Part shown: positions 34,691 to 46,904 of the stretch, one piece after another
How positions within the stretch are numbered: position 1 is the first letter of the stretch
Layout: each line of letters begins with the position of its first letter
Origin: Microvelia longipes
Lineage: Eukaryota; Arthropoda; Insecta; Hemiptera; Veliidae
NCBI GenBank assembly: GCA_018340805.1
Contig: JACMZG010001913.1
Span: 38,526,844-38,590,843, forward strand
Reading direction: 5' to 3'
Length of the DNA: 64,000 nucleotides
Notes under the pieces: model-generated
Told to the model about the DNA's origin: nothing
The model's database searches: none
The model's input: only the letters and a program-made list of their open reading frames with translations
Program-made: the position numbers and the translations under genes

Positions 34691-35285
34691 TCATTCACTC
34701 TTGAAAAACAAAACACTATCAAGCACACCTTTTATCTATCAAATTTTTGTGAAATCAAATACAAATTATTTAATATTTATGTTATTTTTTCTTAAAAATG
34801 AATGAAATTTAGCAATTCTGACAGATAAAAACAGCAATGAGCACCATAGAGATATATAATAGAAGGGACATATCCTTCTCTTTTATATACTTCTGGATCT
34901 ATGCAGGTAAGTAAAACTGCTGCAAATATGACAACTGCTAAAATCTGTTATGATAAATCTCCAGAACACCTGAATTGTTTGATATCTCAAAATAGAGCAA
35001 AAGAAAATATAAAACTCGTTCACACCGCTGGCTTGCCGCTTAGGAGAAGAAGCTGATGATTGCCTGTAAATGTAAATAGGGCCCTTAACTATTGCCAACC
35101 TAGCAACTTCACTTTGAAACGCTTATGACAGTCTCCATCCAATACGGACATGACTTGGCAGGACAGAAAAGTTGATTTCCATGCTTTTTTGGACCAAAGA
35201 CTTGGCGGGGAGTATTTTACCACATAAGTGGTTTTTGGTAAGATTTCATGATTTTTTGTACGGCTCCTGTACAAAAACTCTGCTC
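34690..35285. other. No gene seen
   Basis: Mixed-composition sequence with no supported feature; small ORFs on both strands lack motifs. Confidence 0.35.
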
Positions 35286-35289
35286 TGTA

Positions 35290-35760
35290 AAAACAGAAGT
35301 TAACATAATATGTATAGTAAATAAAGCTGTAAAGAGTGTCAAGGTATTGTATATAACACTCTCAAGCTTTGTTTTCTGCGGCACTTACAACATAGGATTT
35401 AGAAAATATCCAAAAGTCCTCAATCACAAAAATCCATTCATTAGTAAAGAGTGCAGATGGGTCAATTTATATAAAAGTAGCGTTCACTAGCTTAGTTTCT
35501 AGCTCCATGTTTAGCACAGGAATGTCGAATTTAAGATTTTATCAGGTAGGAATACACACTGGCATAAGACAAATTAAAAAAGTCACCACATATCAAAATA
35601 TGTTCAGTAGTTTAGGCTGTAGGTTAGTTTTTCGCTCCGCGTTATGTGTAAGAACGTCGAATTTGAGGTTTCATGAGGTAGGAATGCACAAGAGCATAAG
35701 ACGAATCTTAAAAGTCCTTTATGTCAAAATCCGTTCAGTAGTTTAGGCTGTAGGTGCGTC
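35290..35760. repeat. Diverged tandem repeat, two to three units of about 130 bp
   Basis: Units share TGTCGAATTTAAG or CGTCGAATTTGAG, CATGAGGTAGGAAT(G/A)CACA, AGCATAAGAC(G/A)AAT, and CGTTCAGTAGTTTAGGCTGT. The last is exact at about 35599-35617 (as TGTTCAG...) and 35729-35752. A more diverged unit lies before 35480. Open plus-strand frames follow the repeat and I do not call a gene. Confidence 0.6.
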
Positions 35761-36205
35761 AATAAAAAATGCAGGAAGAATAAGAATAAGAAGTTGTCAA
35801 AAATGACATTTTCAAACCTCTTTTTCTTCACTTCTGCTAGGCCGATTTCGATGATTTTTTATTATTTTTGATCTAGAAGACACGTCCTTTAAAGATATTA
35901 TAATATTATTTATGTACCTATAGCCGTTTTTACGCTACAGACCCTCAAAAACCATACTTTGTTGCGTACAGTATACTATACACTAACAGCTTAAGAAGAT
36001 TTTCGACTATTTTACTGACTATAACCAGGGTATTTTTACTTTTCTTCTTGACTTGGCGGGGCGGAACGCTGCTGCGTTCCTAAATATGTCAACTAAGTTT
36101 TGTCAATAAACTTATAAACTCTGAATGCTACTCTGAATCCCCTTTTCCTGTAGAGTTCCGGACTCTCACCCAAAGCTCACGGCTAAATTTACTAGGGATT
36201 CATGA
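35760..36205. other. No gene seen
   Basis: Moderately AT-rich, no supported feature. GACTTGGCGGGGCGGAACGC near 36051 is a short GC-rich patch. Confidence 0.35.
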
Positions 36206-36209
36206 GATA

Positions 36210-36356
36210 GACTAGACAAATGGCTCCCGGAGGTAGACTAGACAAATGACTCCCAGATGCAGACTAGACAAATGGATCCCGGAGGTGGACTAGACAAATG
36301 GCTCCCGGAGGTGGACTATACAAATGGCTCCCGGAGGTGGACTAGACAAATGGCTA
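36210..36356. repeat. 26-bp tandem repeat, about six units
   Basis: Unit GACTAGACAAATGGCTCCCG-GAGGTG with few changes. Clean copies are at about 36262, 36288, 36314 and 36340. Confidence 0.9.
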
Positions 36357-36359
36357 TAT

Positions 36360-37790
36360 ATTATATTATATTATTAATATAATATTAAGTTAAAATATTA
36401 TATTTTGATAACAATTTTGGTAATTTAAAAGGTTAAGTTATAGGTTACCGTTTTGGAAACCGCTTCGAATCTAAAAAACAATACTAATAAATATTACTCC
36501 ATTTTGGTAATTTTGTAACAAAATATTGTATGACATGAGCCATAGATTTTTGTTCAAAACTACGAGGAACAAATATTTTTAACAAACATCTATGATATGT
36601 CGAACAAAAGTGTGATGAAAAAAAATTACCAAAATATATATGATATATAAAAATATACCAAAATATATATTTGTATATTAGTATACAATTTCTTAAGATT
36701 CAATGCAGTTTCCAAAAGAGGCAATAAGTATAACGGTATACTATTATTTTATTTTTCAAACATACCAAAAGTAGCAACAAAATTAACATATTTGGGTAAA
36801 GTTATCAAAATAATTACAATTTTGATGTCCACAATTTTTTTAGCAAGAGACTCATTTTTAGAAAGTTTTTTACTTGTATTGTGTTGGTTGATTTAAACTC
36901 ATTTAAATTTTTGTGACTGGTGAAATTAGTGCTGTCGACATTATTAAAGCACTTAAAATTGTATTCCTATTTTATGTCCTCAAAAGGCCAACTCATTGGC
37001 CAACTTACTAAACCCGCAGAGCACTTTGTTAATTTACTCATCAAAGGACCAGGGGGCCCTAGCAAATTTTTTTGCGGTGGGGGGGATCTGAAGTTCCGTT
37101 ACTGGTTCAAATACCCCTTATGACTTGTTTGCTGAGTAAACAAAACAAGAGGTTTTAATCAGGGTCATATGCCGATTTAAAGTTTGCGCTCTACTTACGC
37201 CAATCGGCCAATCAAAGTGATTTTATGATTGAATGATTTTTGCATGATATTTAATATTATGATTGAGTAACCTTTTGTTTACTTACTAATAAATAATTTA
37301 TTGTTTCGTGGTCTATATTTAAATAAAACAACAATAAATAATAATTTAATTTGGTAACACTGATTTTATTCGTCATTGGTGTTTTTTATTTCTACTTATA
37401 CTGCTAAGTTATAATGACTCGCGTTTTTTAAACTCATATTCCTTTAAGTTTTTATCGATTTAAATAGAAATATTATAGTTGTTGATTTCTTACTTTTAAT
37501 ATTGATAAATTAACTTTCGTCGGGGTTGATAAGTTCATAAAATATGAGAACATAGCGGACTTGTAAGATTTGTTTAACGGTACCTGTACTGATATCGCAA
37601 ACACCGTGTCGTGATCTAAAAGTAAATTTATTACCGTCTAAATCAGGTACTAAATATTTATAAGCATTCGATTTTAAAGATTGGTGTAGAGTAATTTAGT
37701 GTTGATGTTGGGTAGATTTGCTATTGTTTGTAGAGTAATATTTAATATTTATGGTACTACGCAGCAAAAGAAATATTTCTGACTCGCTTT
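36360..37790. other. AT-rich stretch, no gene seen
   Basis: Begins with an AT-only palindromic patch (36356-36390). A short GC-rich patch with GGACCAGGGGGCCC lies at about 37046. A 67-codon ORF at 36920 has no motif. Confidence 0.35.
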
Positions 37791-38500
37791 AAGACTACCA
37801 ACTTTGGTTTCATACTCTATCTCAAAACATTGACAAGCTTTAAATATCTTTTAGGGGCGCTGTCTAACCTCATTGAAACCTCCTTTAAGAGCGTGTTATA
37901 AGTTAATAATAAATCAATTGTTGTCTGTGTGTGTCTCACATTGCTTGTGTTTTAATCATTCTATTATGCAAGTTACTGAAATTGAACAATAAAGAGAGAT
38001 AAAAGCTCGGTAGTTGTATCTCAACTATTTTTGGACTGATGTCTTATTTTTTCCTCGTTACTGAAATTGTTGATTGTTTATTTTATTATATTAATAGTCG
38101 AAGGATTTCAGGTTACTTATTCGATGTTTCAAAATTCTACCAATAGGGCCCCCTAGTCATAGAGATATATATACTTGAGGGGGCATAGCCTATCTCAATA
38201 CATTGAGATGTCTGAAACATCTTTTTGGGGGCTCTCAGGGGTTCTGTGTAACCTCAATAAAACCTCCTTCAAGAGTGAGTTAAGGTTATAATAAATCAAT
38301 TGATTTCGGCTTCCCGTACATTGTTTTGTGTTTTGATTTGTATTTTTAACGTTCTATTATATAAGTTATTGTAATTTATTGCTGATTTTTTGATTATATT
38401 TATATAATCGAAGTTGTCCAGGTTACTTTTTTGATGTTTCAAAATTTAAATTATAGAGCCCCTATAGTAATAATATCTCTATGCCCCTAGTGATAATATC
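37790..38500. repeat. Tandem duplication, period about 390 bp, diverged
   Basis: Two copies share, in order: ACATTGA then CTTTTAGGGG(C)GCT or CTTTTTGGGGGCTCT, AACCTCA(T/A)T(G/A)AAACCTCCTT, AATAAATCAATTG, GTTCTATTAT, and CAGGTTACTT followed by GATGTTTCAAAATT. The two halves sit at about 37800-38160 and 38190-38490. No coding content recognised. Confidence 0.75.
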
Positions 38501-39685
38501 TCTGTCAGAAGTTTATTAACATTTGCCTGAATCTACGAAGCGCTGCAACCGCAAATCGGCCTGGGGCCGAAGGCCCCATTTTTCACGTATTTTTACATAA
38601 CTTTGATTTTAATTTAATATCAAAGTAAAAAACTTTATATATTAAGCAAACACTTGCTTGTTACAGGATAACCTTATTATAACTTACAATATGGTTACCT
38701 GCTAGGTTTAGAATCGTACTGAAAGGGTGCTGTTGGCTTAATATCGTTTATTCCCTCCCCCTCAACCTATTGTTTCTTTGTTCTTTTCATTGTATCATTT
38801 TTTTAACCATTTCTCCCATTCTAACCAAGATAGGGAATGAAATAACATATTTTTTTTCTGTATTTGTCACAAAGGCAAATTTTTTAACGTATTTTGGTTT
38901 GGTTTTTGTCTGTTTGAGTATAAAAATGCATTTTTTCTCTTTACCCACCCGAGGTGTTTTTTTTATGTTTCTTTGTTTCCAACTTTTTGTAAGCAAATTT
39001 TCATTTTTTTCTGGATGGGGTAAATTTCCATTTTTTCCTAGATAGTAAAAATCTGGTATCCATAATAGAATGGGTTGAAGCCTCAAAAATATGAGACAAT
39101 GAAAATGCGGTATAACTCCCTCATTCCATATTTTTTTTTGAAATTGTACTTTTTTTAGTATTCAGTTGGTAATTGTAATGCTTTATTTTTTTTAAAAAGT
39201 GGACTTGCTTGATTCATCTGTTTCAAATATGAGTTCAAAGTTTTTTCTGCAGTTAGTCTAAGGCTTTTATTTAAGTTCCAAAATCAAATAATCAAAATGT
39301 GAAAAAACTTCGTTGTTTGAGCCTCAAATGTGAGGATTTTTTAAAGCTTTTTGTTTCAGTAAAGGGCTATACTAAAAAACAATACTTGAAAAAACAATGC
39401 TAAAAGATATCTACTTCCCCCCCCAAAAAACGAATTGATAAAAAAAGTAAATTAACACTTTTTTTATTCTTTTATTCCATTTTTAAAAAAAACCAATTTT
39501 CAAATTTGTTCAGATCTAGGCTTCCCCAGTAATTTTTTGTTGTGGACATTTTTTAGCTTTGTCAACAAAAAATGCATAAATGGGATTTGCCCTTCCTCTT
39601 AAAATAGCTATCTAAAATTATATACCACTCCACCCCCTCCCCTAAACTATTGTAAACATTTTATTTGTGTAGGAGAGGGGAACAA
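38500..39685. other. T-rich stretch, no gene seen
   Basis: Many short T-runs on the plus strand. ORFs of about 90-100 codons on both strands at 38770-39086 are low-complexity Phe- or Lys-rich readings without motifs. Confidence 0.35.
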
Positions 39686-40239
39686 GTATTGTTATTATTG
39701 TAAGACAACACGTTCTATATATTTACTATTGTCATTCCTTGTTAGGACTATTATGATTGGATTTTGACGCTTCACCCTAAAATCTATTGTCTTTATTATT
39801 TGTTATTATTTTTTTCGAATTGTATTTTTTAGCTCAAAATAATGAATTATTTGTATTTTTACTTGTCCTCATCTGCTAACGTATTGTAGTTTTTATGAGT
39901 CTATTTCTTTTGTCATGTGTTGATACCTCAGGAAGCATCATAAGGGATAGTTTAGATAAAATTTTTGAGTCAATTTTTCAATCTCATAGATTTTGGTTGC
40001 AACAAGGTTAACATTTAACTTTTATAATATAAAATTGAAAGACTCGTGAGATATATCTAATAGCTACTTCCTTTGTCTAAATCTAAATGCAAAATTTGAT
40101 TTCAAAAATTGTTTTTGTGACTTAATGGATGTTACAAATTTAGTCATTCAAATTTAAAATAAGAAAACTTGCAGAACGAAGAAAAGAGTTTATGCACAAA
40201 ACAATATTTTATTCCAAGTGCTTTTAACCTAGTTGTAGT

Positions 40240-40580
40240 AGTAATAGGGCGGGGAGGCAAATAGGCTACGTTGGGCCCTTCTTGCCAGCCTTGATCCTTA
40301 TCCTACACCCTACACCACCTCTACCAAGAATCTCTTGGAAAGGTTGATATATTCAAAGATATCTCTCCAACTAAAAGAGGAAAGTTCCTTTTCATACAAG
40401 AGACAAACGCCAAATATACGGGTACAAATAGAAGTATAGGCCTCACACTCTGTAAGCAGGTGAAAGGCTGCCTCCTCAAATTGCACGTACATGGGGCAAT
40501 TAGCCTCTGAGATTATGCCTTAGGTATTATGATGTTTATTCAACCGACAGTAACCGGACCTTTAACCTAAAATCATAATA
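40240..40580 (-). pseudogene. LINE C-terminal fragment (post-RNase H zinc-finger tail)
   Basis: Read on the minus strand from about 40575, this gives G-H-C-R-L-N-K-H-like sequence, then A-N-C-P-M, F-H-L-L-T-E-C-E-A, I-C-T-R-I-F-G, and W-R-D-I-F-E-Y-I. This order is typical of the end of the second ORF of I-, LOA- or R1-type non-LTR retrotransposons. A Tyr and a Gln stand where the expected Cys pair would be. The fragment has at least one stop or frame break upstream of 40500 and is 5'-truncated. It does not overlap in protein coordinates with the LINE at 60.9-63.5 kb, which has lost this tail. Confidence 0.7.
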
Positions 40581-40639
40581 ATGCGTGCAAATCGGGTAAG
40601 TTTACCCGGAACTCCCCTGCTCCCTCCTTATCAAATTTG

Positions 40640-40870
40640 CTATTGCTCATCCTTACCTCTTCGTTTTCGCTTCTCTCGTCCTCAAAATATAAAAGCACTT
40701 AATTTATATTGTAGTATATCTTCGATTTAACTTTGCTCACCCTCAGACGGTAAAAATCCCTTATTTTCCGAGTGGTTACCAGTCAACGCTCGATGCTGCT
40801 TCTCGATGTATGACGAAATTGATGCACATACTATCCTAAACTTCGGCGCTGTGGGCCGCTCTACTGCCCC
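40640..40870 (+). mobile_element. Fragment of the ACTTTTCCTCATT element family
   Basis: CTTCGTTTTCGCTTCTCTCG and TCCTCA, then CAACGCTCGATGCTGCTT, match in order the head of the copy at 57125. The rest of the element is missing. Confidence 0.45.
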
Positions 40871-41762
40871 GCGCCTCCCTTTGGCCGCTTCACGGCCACA
40901 TAATTTTTGTAATTTATCAGTTGGTCATATTACTGGTTTATATAAGTGGCATTCTGCCACGATATAAGCGAATTTTCAAATTTATTAGTCAAAAGAAGAG
41001 GCCTTCAGCCTCTTTGCCGCTCCGCAGCCTCGACGCTGGGGTAGCAACATGTTTGTTGTACTTTATCACTTCGTCATATTAATGGTATATAAGGGGTATA
41101 CTGCCACGGTAAGCGAATTTTCAAATGTATTGGTCGAAATCGTGATTTGTTTACATAATGTCATATTTTATTTGGCATATATATGTCAATCATTAAACTA
41201 ATACTGATAAAACAATGAAACTTTTAAATAAATAAATGGTTTATATACACAATTAAAAAAAATCTTGCGGCAAATGCATGTATGTTTTGAAACAACGTAT
41301 GTTTGTGAACCATACATAGTTGTATATGTGAAAAAAAATCAGAATAATCTGAATTAAACACTGAATGAAAATTTGTGATTTTTGAAATGTTTGTGAGGTC
41401 ATTTTTGTTGGTTTATGACATCACACATATTTGATAAACTATAGGGTTCGGGACATTAACAAGATAGATTTTTTCCAAGTTTCATTTCGATCCAAGAAAG
41501 CGTTCGAAAGTTATCGTGTTATCGAATACGACTCCTCACTTGAAATAGCATAATAGTCCTTACAAGGAATCACAATAGTAAATATATGTAGTGTTGTCTT
41601 ACAATAATAACATCACGTATGTGTATGTCTATGTCAGTCAGATATGTCTTGGGAGTTACATCTTACTGGCTATATTTTCGGAGATATATCTGCGTTAGAG
41701 TATTCGGCTGTCTAGCTTTATAAATGTCTTAAAAGGTTGTATTTACCGCAAGTTGAAGAAGC

Positions 41763-42098
41763 AATCGAAGAATAAGGTACCATCGATACTTGCTGTTGGA
41801 TATAAATATCCCTGGACCGGTTTCGGCATAACGCCATCATCAGCAGGCGAGGCAACACTCTAGCTCTCAACTAATAAAGTTTTATCAGTGATTAACTTCT
41901 AGTCTCAATGAGCACGATGAGCCCTCTGAGTCTTCTTCAGAGGGATCGTCGGGATTGATACTAGAAGTTATTTACTGATGTAACTTTATTAGTTGAGAGC
42001 TCGAGTGTTGCCCCGCCATGCTGGTGAGGCGTTATGCCGAAACCGGTCCAGGGATTTTAATATCAACAGCAAGTATCGACGGTACCTGATCTTCGATT
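41763..42098. mobile_element. Foldback element, 336 bp, two arms of about 160 bp
   Basis: The left arm runs from AATCGAAGAAT at 41763 and pairs throughout with the right arm ending at CTTCGATT 42098. It passes through GACCGGTTTCGGCATAACGC, AACTAATAAAGT and AACTTCTAGT. The centre is a perfect 8-bp stem, CCCTCTGA and TCAGAGGG, around GTCTTCT. Arms differ by scattered substitutions, a two- to three-base change near CATCATCAG, and small indels. No coding sequence. The minus strand of the left arm carries CTGATGATGGCGTTATGCCG followed by AAAC, which resembles a hammerhead-ribozyme core. Confidence 0.85.
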
Positions 42099-42099
42099 A

Positions 42100-43575
42100 T
42101 ATATTTCTAATAATAATGCGTAAGTTAATTAGTCTAACTATTTTAATTAAAGTTAATTTACCTAATTTAATTAAGAACTGGCCTTTTCTTAAAACGTATT
42201 TTAAATTAGGTTTAAGTAATAATCTACCTTACTTAAATATGTCGGGATTAAAAAAAATTGCTGAAAAAGGATTTGTTTAAGAATTAGTAAATAAAGGAGA
42301 CCTGTGTAAAATAATGTGGATAGTCCTGGTGAGTGGGGGGGGGGGGGAAGGGGACATGAATAAACATGCCCTCCCGTGAATCTGAATATTCTTAGGGTTT
42401 ACTGTTAATGTAATCCAAAAAACGAGAGGAGAAAAAGCTTTTGGTCCAAATTTCAGAGCCCTAAATCTCATTATCTTAGTTACTGTTTAACATGAAAAGG
42501 TAAAGAAACCCTGAAATTTTTAGAGCTACTTTTTTCCTTAAAATTACGTTACTTTAGAGATAAAAGTATGGATAGAGAGGTAAAAAATGTAGGTTGCAAT
42601 TTTATTTTGTGTTGGATAGAGTGGAATCTTGTTAACTGAGTTCTGAACATAATGAATATACTCTCTACTTATGGTAGAGTGCTTACTAGGGTGTCTTGTA
42701 GGTTTTAAATGAATTATCGTGTTCACCAACTCTACTCAACTGATATGTTTTAAAGGAGATTATATCTCTACCTCTTAGCCATTTTAGGGGGGGGGGGATA
42801 GCAATTTATTGAGGCCTATTCATGTTATATGGAACTTATAGACACGAAGAGTTGGAAGAGCGTATTTTTTAAATAAATGTTCCTGGTAATTATTTCTAAG
42901 AACCATTGATATTCTGTAAAGTTCAATAGCTCAGGGATTCTCAAAATTTATGTCACAACGTATCACCGACCATCCGGTATAATATTTGGCATACCACTAT
43001 GCTATTTAATACATCAAGGGGGTTGGGACTAATTGCCCTCTTTCTTTGCAACAAATTAATAAGCAGATTTAGCTTGTCATCTACCTTAGCATATGCCACT
43101 TTATTTAAGCGCAATTTCATGTTTCAAACATTTTTTTTATGACGTCATAAATTGGGTTGATGACGTAATAAAATTTCTACAAATAATATTAGGCTTCGTA
43201 ACTTTCCCATAACATTTCGTTGTATGCCAAATTTCGTTTTGATTTGAGAAAGCTGTAGAGTTATCGTTCGCTAAGCGTAAGGGTATTAACTCTTTAAACT
43301 CAGCAATTAAATAAAAATCTTGACTTTCTGATACAAGTCAATGTTTGAAATATAGGTAGACAGCTAAGTTGCCAGCTTATCAGCTCTCACCCTCTTGAGA
43401 GCTTCCAACACAGGGTGGACCTGCTAAGTTTGAACAGCCAAATAAATGCTATACCTCGACGACTATAGCAGATAAAAACATCGGATCACAAACGCTATTT
43501 TTATGGAAAATGCTAAAATTGCACGAAGAAAGAACAAACATGTGAATAGAAGACTATACTTTTAAGACTAGATTT
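42100..43575. other. Mixed AT-rich sequence, no gene seen
   Basis: Contains G-runs at about 42330-42348 and 42787-42798, and ATGACGTCATAAATTGGG near 43139. The ORF at 41993-42280 begins inside the foldback and continues into AT-rich DNA, so it is not credible. Confidence 0.35.
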
Positions 43576-43579
43576 TGAT

Positions 43580-43980
43580 TTTATTGCTAAACAATTCTGG
43601 CGCGATGGTCCGCAAACCGAACGAATTCTCTTTGAAGTACGCGCTTTTTTCGCTTATCAATGCTATTTTCGCGTAATTTTTTTTACTATGTATTCAATTA
43701 TCTAAGCAGTAGCGTCACAACTTGTTTTGAATTTTTTTTAAAAAAAAGGAATCAATAAAATGTGCTGTATAGTGTATAATCTGGGATTATAATATGAAAA
43801 TTTTCTTTGAAAAATTTGGAATTCTTTGAAATATTTAACAACAAGTTTTAAAGGTACTGCTCAGGTAATTGAATATATACAAAAAAATTATGCAAAAATT
43901 GGATTGATAAGTAAGAAGCACGCATTTCAATGAAAATTCGCTCGGCTTGCGGACCTTCAGAATTATTTTAAAGTTATAAA
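43580..43980. mobile_element. Foldback family, copy 1
   Basis: Arms 43580-43742 and 43838-43980 pair: ATTCTGGCGCGATGGTCCGC, CGAACGAATT, TACGCGCTTTTTTCGCTTAT, GTATTCAATTATCTAAGCAG on the left versus the inverse on the right, diverged. Ends resemble those at 46100, 46620 and 48285. Confidence 0.7.
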
Positions 43981-44369
43981 CTTAAATAATGTAAAAAAAG
44001 ACGGTAAAAAAAATTAGCACCGATTCCATGGTATGAACCCGGAAACCCTACATTTGAGAAGTAACGCCTGCGGACCGGTTTTATTGAATTCAGCACCCTA
44101 AAAAGCATTGAAAATGACGTCCTACTTGAAATCTTTCTTACTGACCGTTATTTGAATATCCTGTCATTTTCACGGTTTAGCACCTTTCTACCCGAGCTAT
44201 CTCATTAGCTAATTCTTATTAAAGAAAATTCGTAAAAAAATAGTGATGAATATTTAAAATGTAGATACAATACGATGCCTTTGATTTGATCAATAGATTA
44301 AACCCGCATAACCGCCGTGTATTGCAAAACTACCTTACATAAAAAATCTTTAAGCCTGTGATTTTTTTT

Positions 44370-44700
44370 TAAATACGTGCTTTCTTGCACAACAATACTT
44401 TTTTCCTTAAAGGTTTGGTTTATAACGAGCGCAATAGTGTCACATCTTTTTTTTCTGGAATTTTAAAATAAACTGCGCATTTTTATTCCAAAGATTATAC
44501 TAAAGTATTGTATATAGTTTTCATTCCAAAATCGGCACTGCAAAGCATTAATCGACCTTTATTAGAGGTATATTTGTGCGTCCTTTTTAACGCATTTTCT
44601 TTAAAACAATACGGAAAAAGTAAATAATAAGTTGTGACGCTACTGCCACACTATTGCTCAATGTAATGTTGAGGAAAAAAGCACGCATTACAAACAAATA
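44370..44700. mobile_element. Foldback family, degenerate copy
   Basis: GTGCTTTCTTGCACAACA, GCGCAATAGTGTCACATC and a CTGCGCATTTT stretch pair loosely with ACGCATTTTCT, GTTGTGACGCTACTGCCACA and AAAAGCACGCATTAC on the right. Confidence 0.5.
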
Positions 44701-45389
44701 ACTGTCTCAAATCTGTAGTAGTTCCAAGAGGTCAATTTACTTTTACAATTACTTTTACTTTTATTACTTTTACAATTTACTTTTAGTTTTATTCAAGGAT
44801 TTTTGTTAATTTTTTTCAGTTGTCAAAAATATAGTTATTCATATTTTTTTTAATCTAAGAACTTACATATACAATGTAAAAAATTTCTTTAAAGCTATCC
44901 AGTAATGACAATAAATATATATAAGAAACCATGGGCGTAGCCAGGGGGGGGAGGGGGGGCCCGGGCCCCCCCTAGCCGAGCAGGGTGTTGCAAAAATTAT
45001 ATAAAAACTATGGTTCAGGCAGGAAAACATTTTTTTTTATAAATTAATCTAAATAATTAATTAATTTGATAATTTTTATTTATAATAATTTAGAGCTTAA
45101 AGGTAGCTTTTGTCTTAAAAATTAAATTTTTTTTTAGTTCGACATATTAACTTTGTGGTTTTATTATTATTAAATAAAACATATTTAGTTCAGTTCAGTT
45201 CATAATAATTTATATTTGATTTTAGGGGATTGTTTTCTTGTTTTTTCAAAGACTATTTAAAAAAAAAATTGTTTGATTTGTCCTCTAAGAGCTTTGTTTT
45301 TTAGCGAATTTCCTTTTGGAATAAAATTCGCTAATGGGATAGGCATCAGTTTCTTGTAAAAACACTATCTTTCGAACATTTTTTAATCA

Positions 45390-46025
45390 AACTTGGTACA
45401 AAATCAACCTTTGGGAGGACACAAACCCTTTTGAAACAAGGTTTTGTAACATCATTAACCCAGTTTGTGAGTCAGCAAAAGTTTCAAAAATCGGCAAAAT
45501 TCAGGGTTAATATTTTTCCCGCAAAAAGGTCAATGTATACGGTTCTTGAGACGCTGAATCAAATAAAACCGGTCCGAAGTCAATGCAACCACTCTAAATG
45601 ACCAAAAAGTCGAAAAATCATTGTAATTACCGGAAACCAAAATTTAGGTCGATAAAAAATAAATAAATTCGAATAGGGTGTCGTTTTCTATGTATGTTTG
45701 GGCACTGAATCGAATGAAACAGTCTGAAGTCAATACGACAACTCTAAATGACCAAAAAGTCGAAAAAGCACAACAAATTACTGAAAACAAAATACGTTGA
45801 TGAACAAAAATTTTGGGTAGGGTGTCGTTTCTATGTATTTTTGGGCGTCAAATCAATTAAATTTGGTCTGAATTCGATACAGCCACTCTAAGTGATCATA
45901 AAGTCAAAAAACGGTGGTTAATGCAGGGAAAACCTAAATTTTGAACCCTAAATAACATATTTTCAAGTGGGGAGTCGTTTTCCATGTTTTTTGGGCCTGT
46001 GTGTTGAATAGCAGTGGTCCGGAGT
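45390..46025. repeat. Four diverged tandem units of about 150-160 bp
   Basis: Each unit has (A)AATCGA or AATCAA(A)T, then CCGGTC or GTCTGAAG, TC(A/G)AT(A/G)CAACAACTCTAA, ATGACCAAAAAGTCGAAAAA, ACCGGAAA-type, and AGGGTGTCGTTTTCTATGT. Units start at about 45545, 45705, 45850 and 46000. Related single units lie at 47990-48180 and 56265-56400. Confidence 0.7.
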
Positions 46026-46099
46026 CGATACAATAACTCAAACTCTCTCCTGGGTTTAAATCCTGGTTGGACGATATTTCTTATCGTTTTTTTGCATAA

Positions 46100-46620
46100 A
46101 ATGAGTTTATAACTACAAATAATTCTGGCGCGGTGATCCCCTGTCGGGCAAATTTCATTTAGAATTCGTGTTTCCGTGCTTAACAACCCATTTCTTGCTT
46201 AAGGTTCCGGTTTTTCATACTTCATAACCTAAGCAGTTACTCAATTGTCAAGCTCTGCTCGTAACTCATTCTGTCTGTATTTTTCAAAGGAAAATGCGCT
46301 AAAACTTTTGAAAGATAAATGACTAAGCTTAAGATAAGTAACTAAGCTTTAAACTATTTCAAATAATAGTGCGTACTGCTAACTTTTGAGGCATAGTTTT
46401 GTATAAGTAACTGGATAAATTATGCGCATTTTCTTTGAAAAATACAGACAAATGAGTTACGAGCAGTGCTTGACAATTGAGTAACAGCTTAGGTTTTAAA
46501 GCATGAACCGGAACGTTAACCAAGAAATGGGTTTTAAGCACAGATATACGCATTCTAAATTAAATTTGCCCGACAGCGGACCACCGCGCCGAAATTATTT
46601 ATTCAGTAGTTGTAAACTTA
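46100..46620. mobile_element. Foldback family, copy 2 (best preserved)
   Basis: Arms 46100-46320 and 46395-46620 pair over about 220 bp. The left has ATTCTGGCGCGGTGATCC, CTGTCGGGCAAATTT, AACCCATTTCTTGCTTAA, CAGTTACTCAATTGTCAAGC and CTGTATTTTTCAAAGGAAAA; the right carries the inverse with about 10-15% change. A further half copy follows at 46655-46735. No gene. Confidence 0.85.
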
Positions 46621-46750
46621 TATAATGTAAAAAACTATACAAATGATCATTCCAACCAGAATTGTTGTTAAGCACGAAAACACGCATCCAAAAGAAATTC
46701 GCTCGAAATGCGAACCACCGCGCCAGAATTATTTAAAAAAACCATAACGT

Positions 46751-46762
46751 ACATACACACAG

Positions 46763-46798
<36 letters not shown>

Positions 46799-46804
46799 TT
46801 AATA

Positions 46805-46860
<56 letters not shown>

Positions 46861-46863
46861 ATA

Positions 46864-46904
<41 letters not shown>

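Larger units (their letters stand above)
39690..41612. mobile_element. Possible TIR element, about 1.92 kb, with nested remnants
   Basis: The segment 39690-39755 is the inverse of 41549-41612 at about 85-90% identity. Both have TGTTATTATTGTAAGACAAC at the outer edge and GGACTATTATG at the inner edge. The interior is not one gene: it holds a LINE 3' end (40240-40580) and a fragment of the ACTTTTCCTCATT element family (40640-40870). No clear target duplication is visible, so it may be a composite or two facing solo termini. Confidence 0.5.

Noticed and set aside
38770..39086. ORFs of 91 and 99 codons on opposite strands
   Set aside because: Overlapping, T-rich or A-rich readings without motif; composition explains them.
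41993..42280. 95-codon ORF starting in the foldback
   Set aside because: Begins within an inverted repeat and runs into AT-rich DNA with low-complexity Asn/Leu/Lys content.
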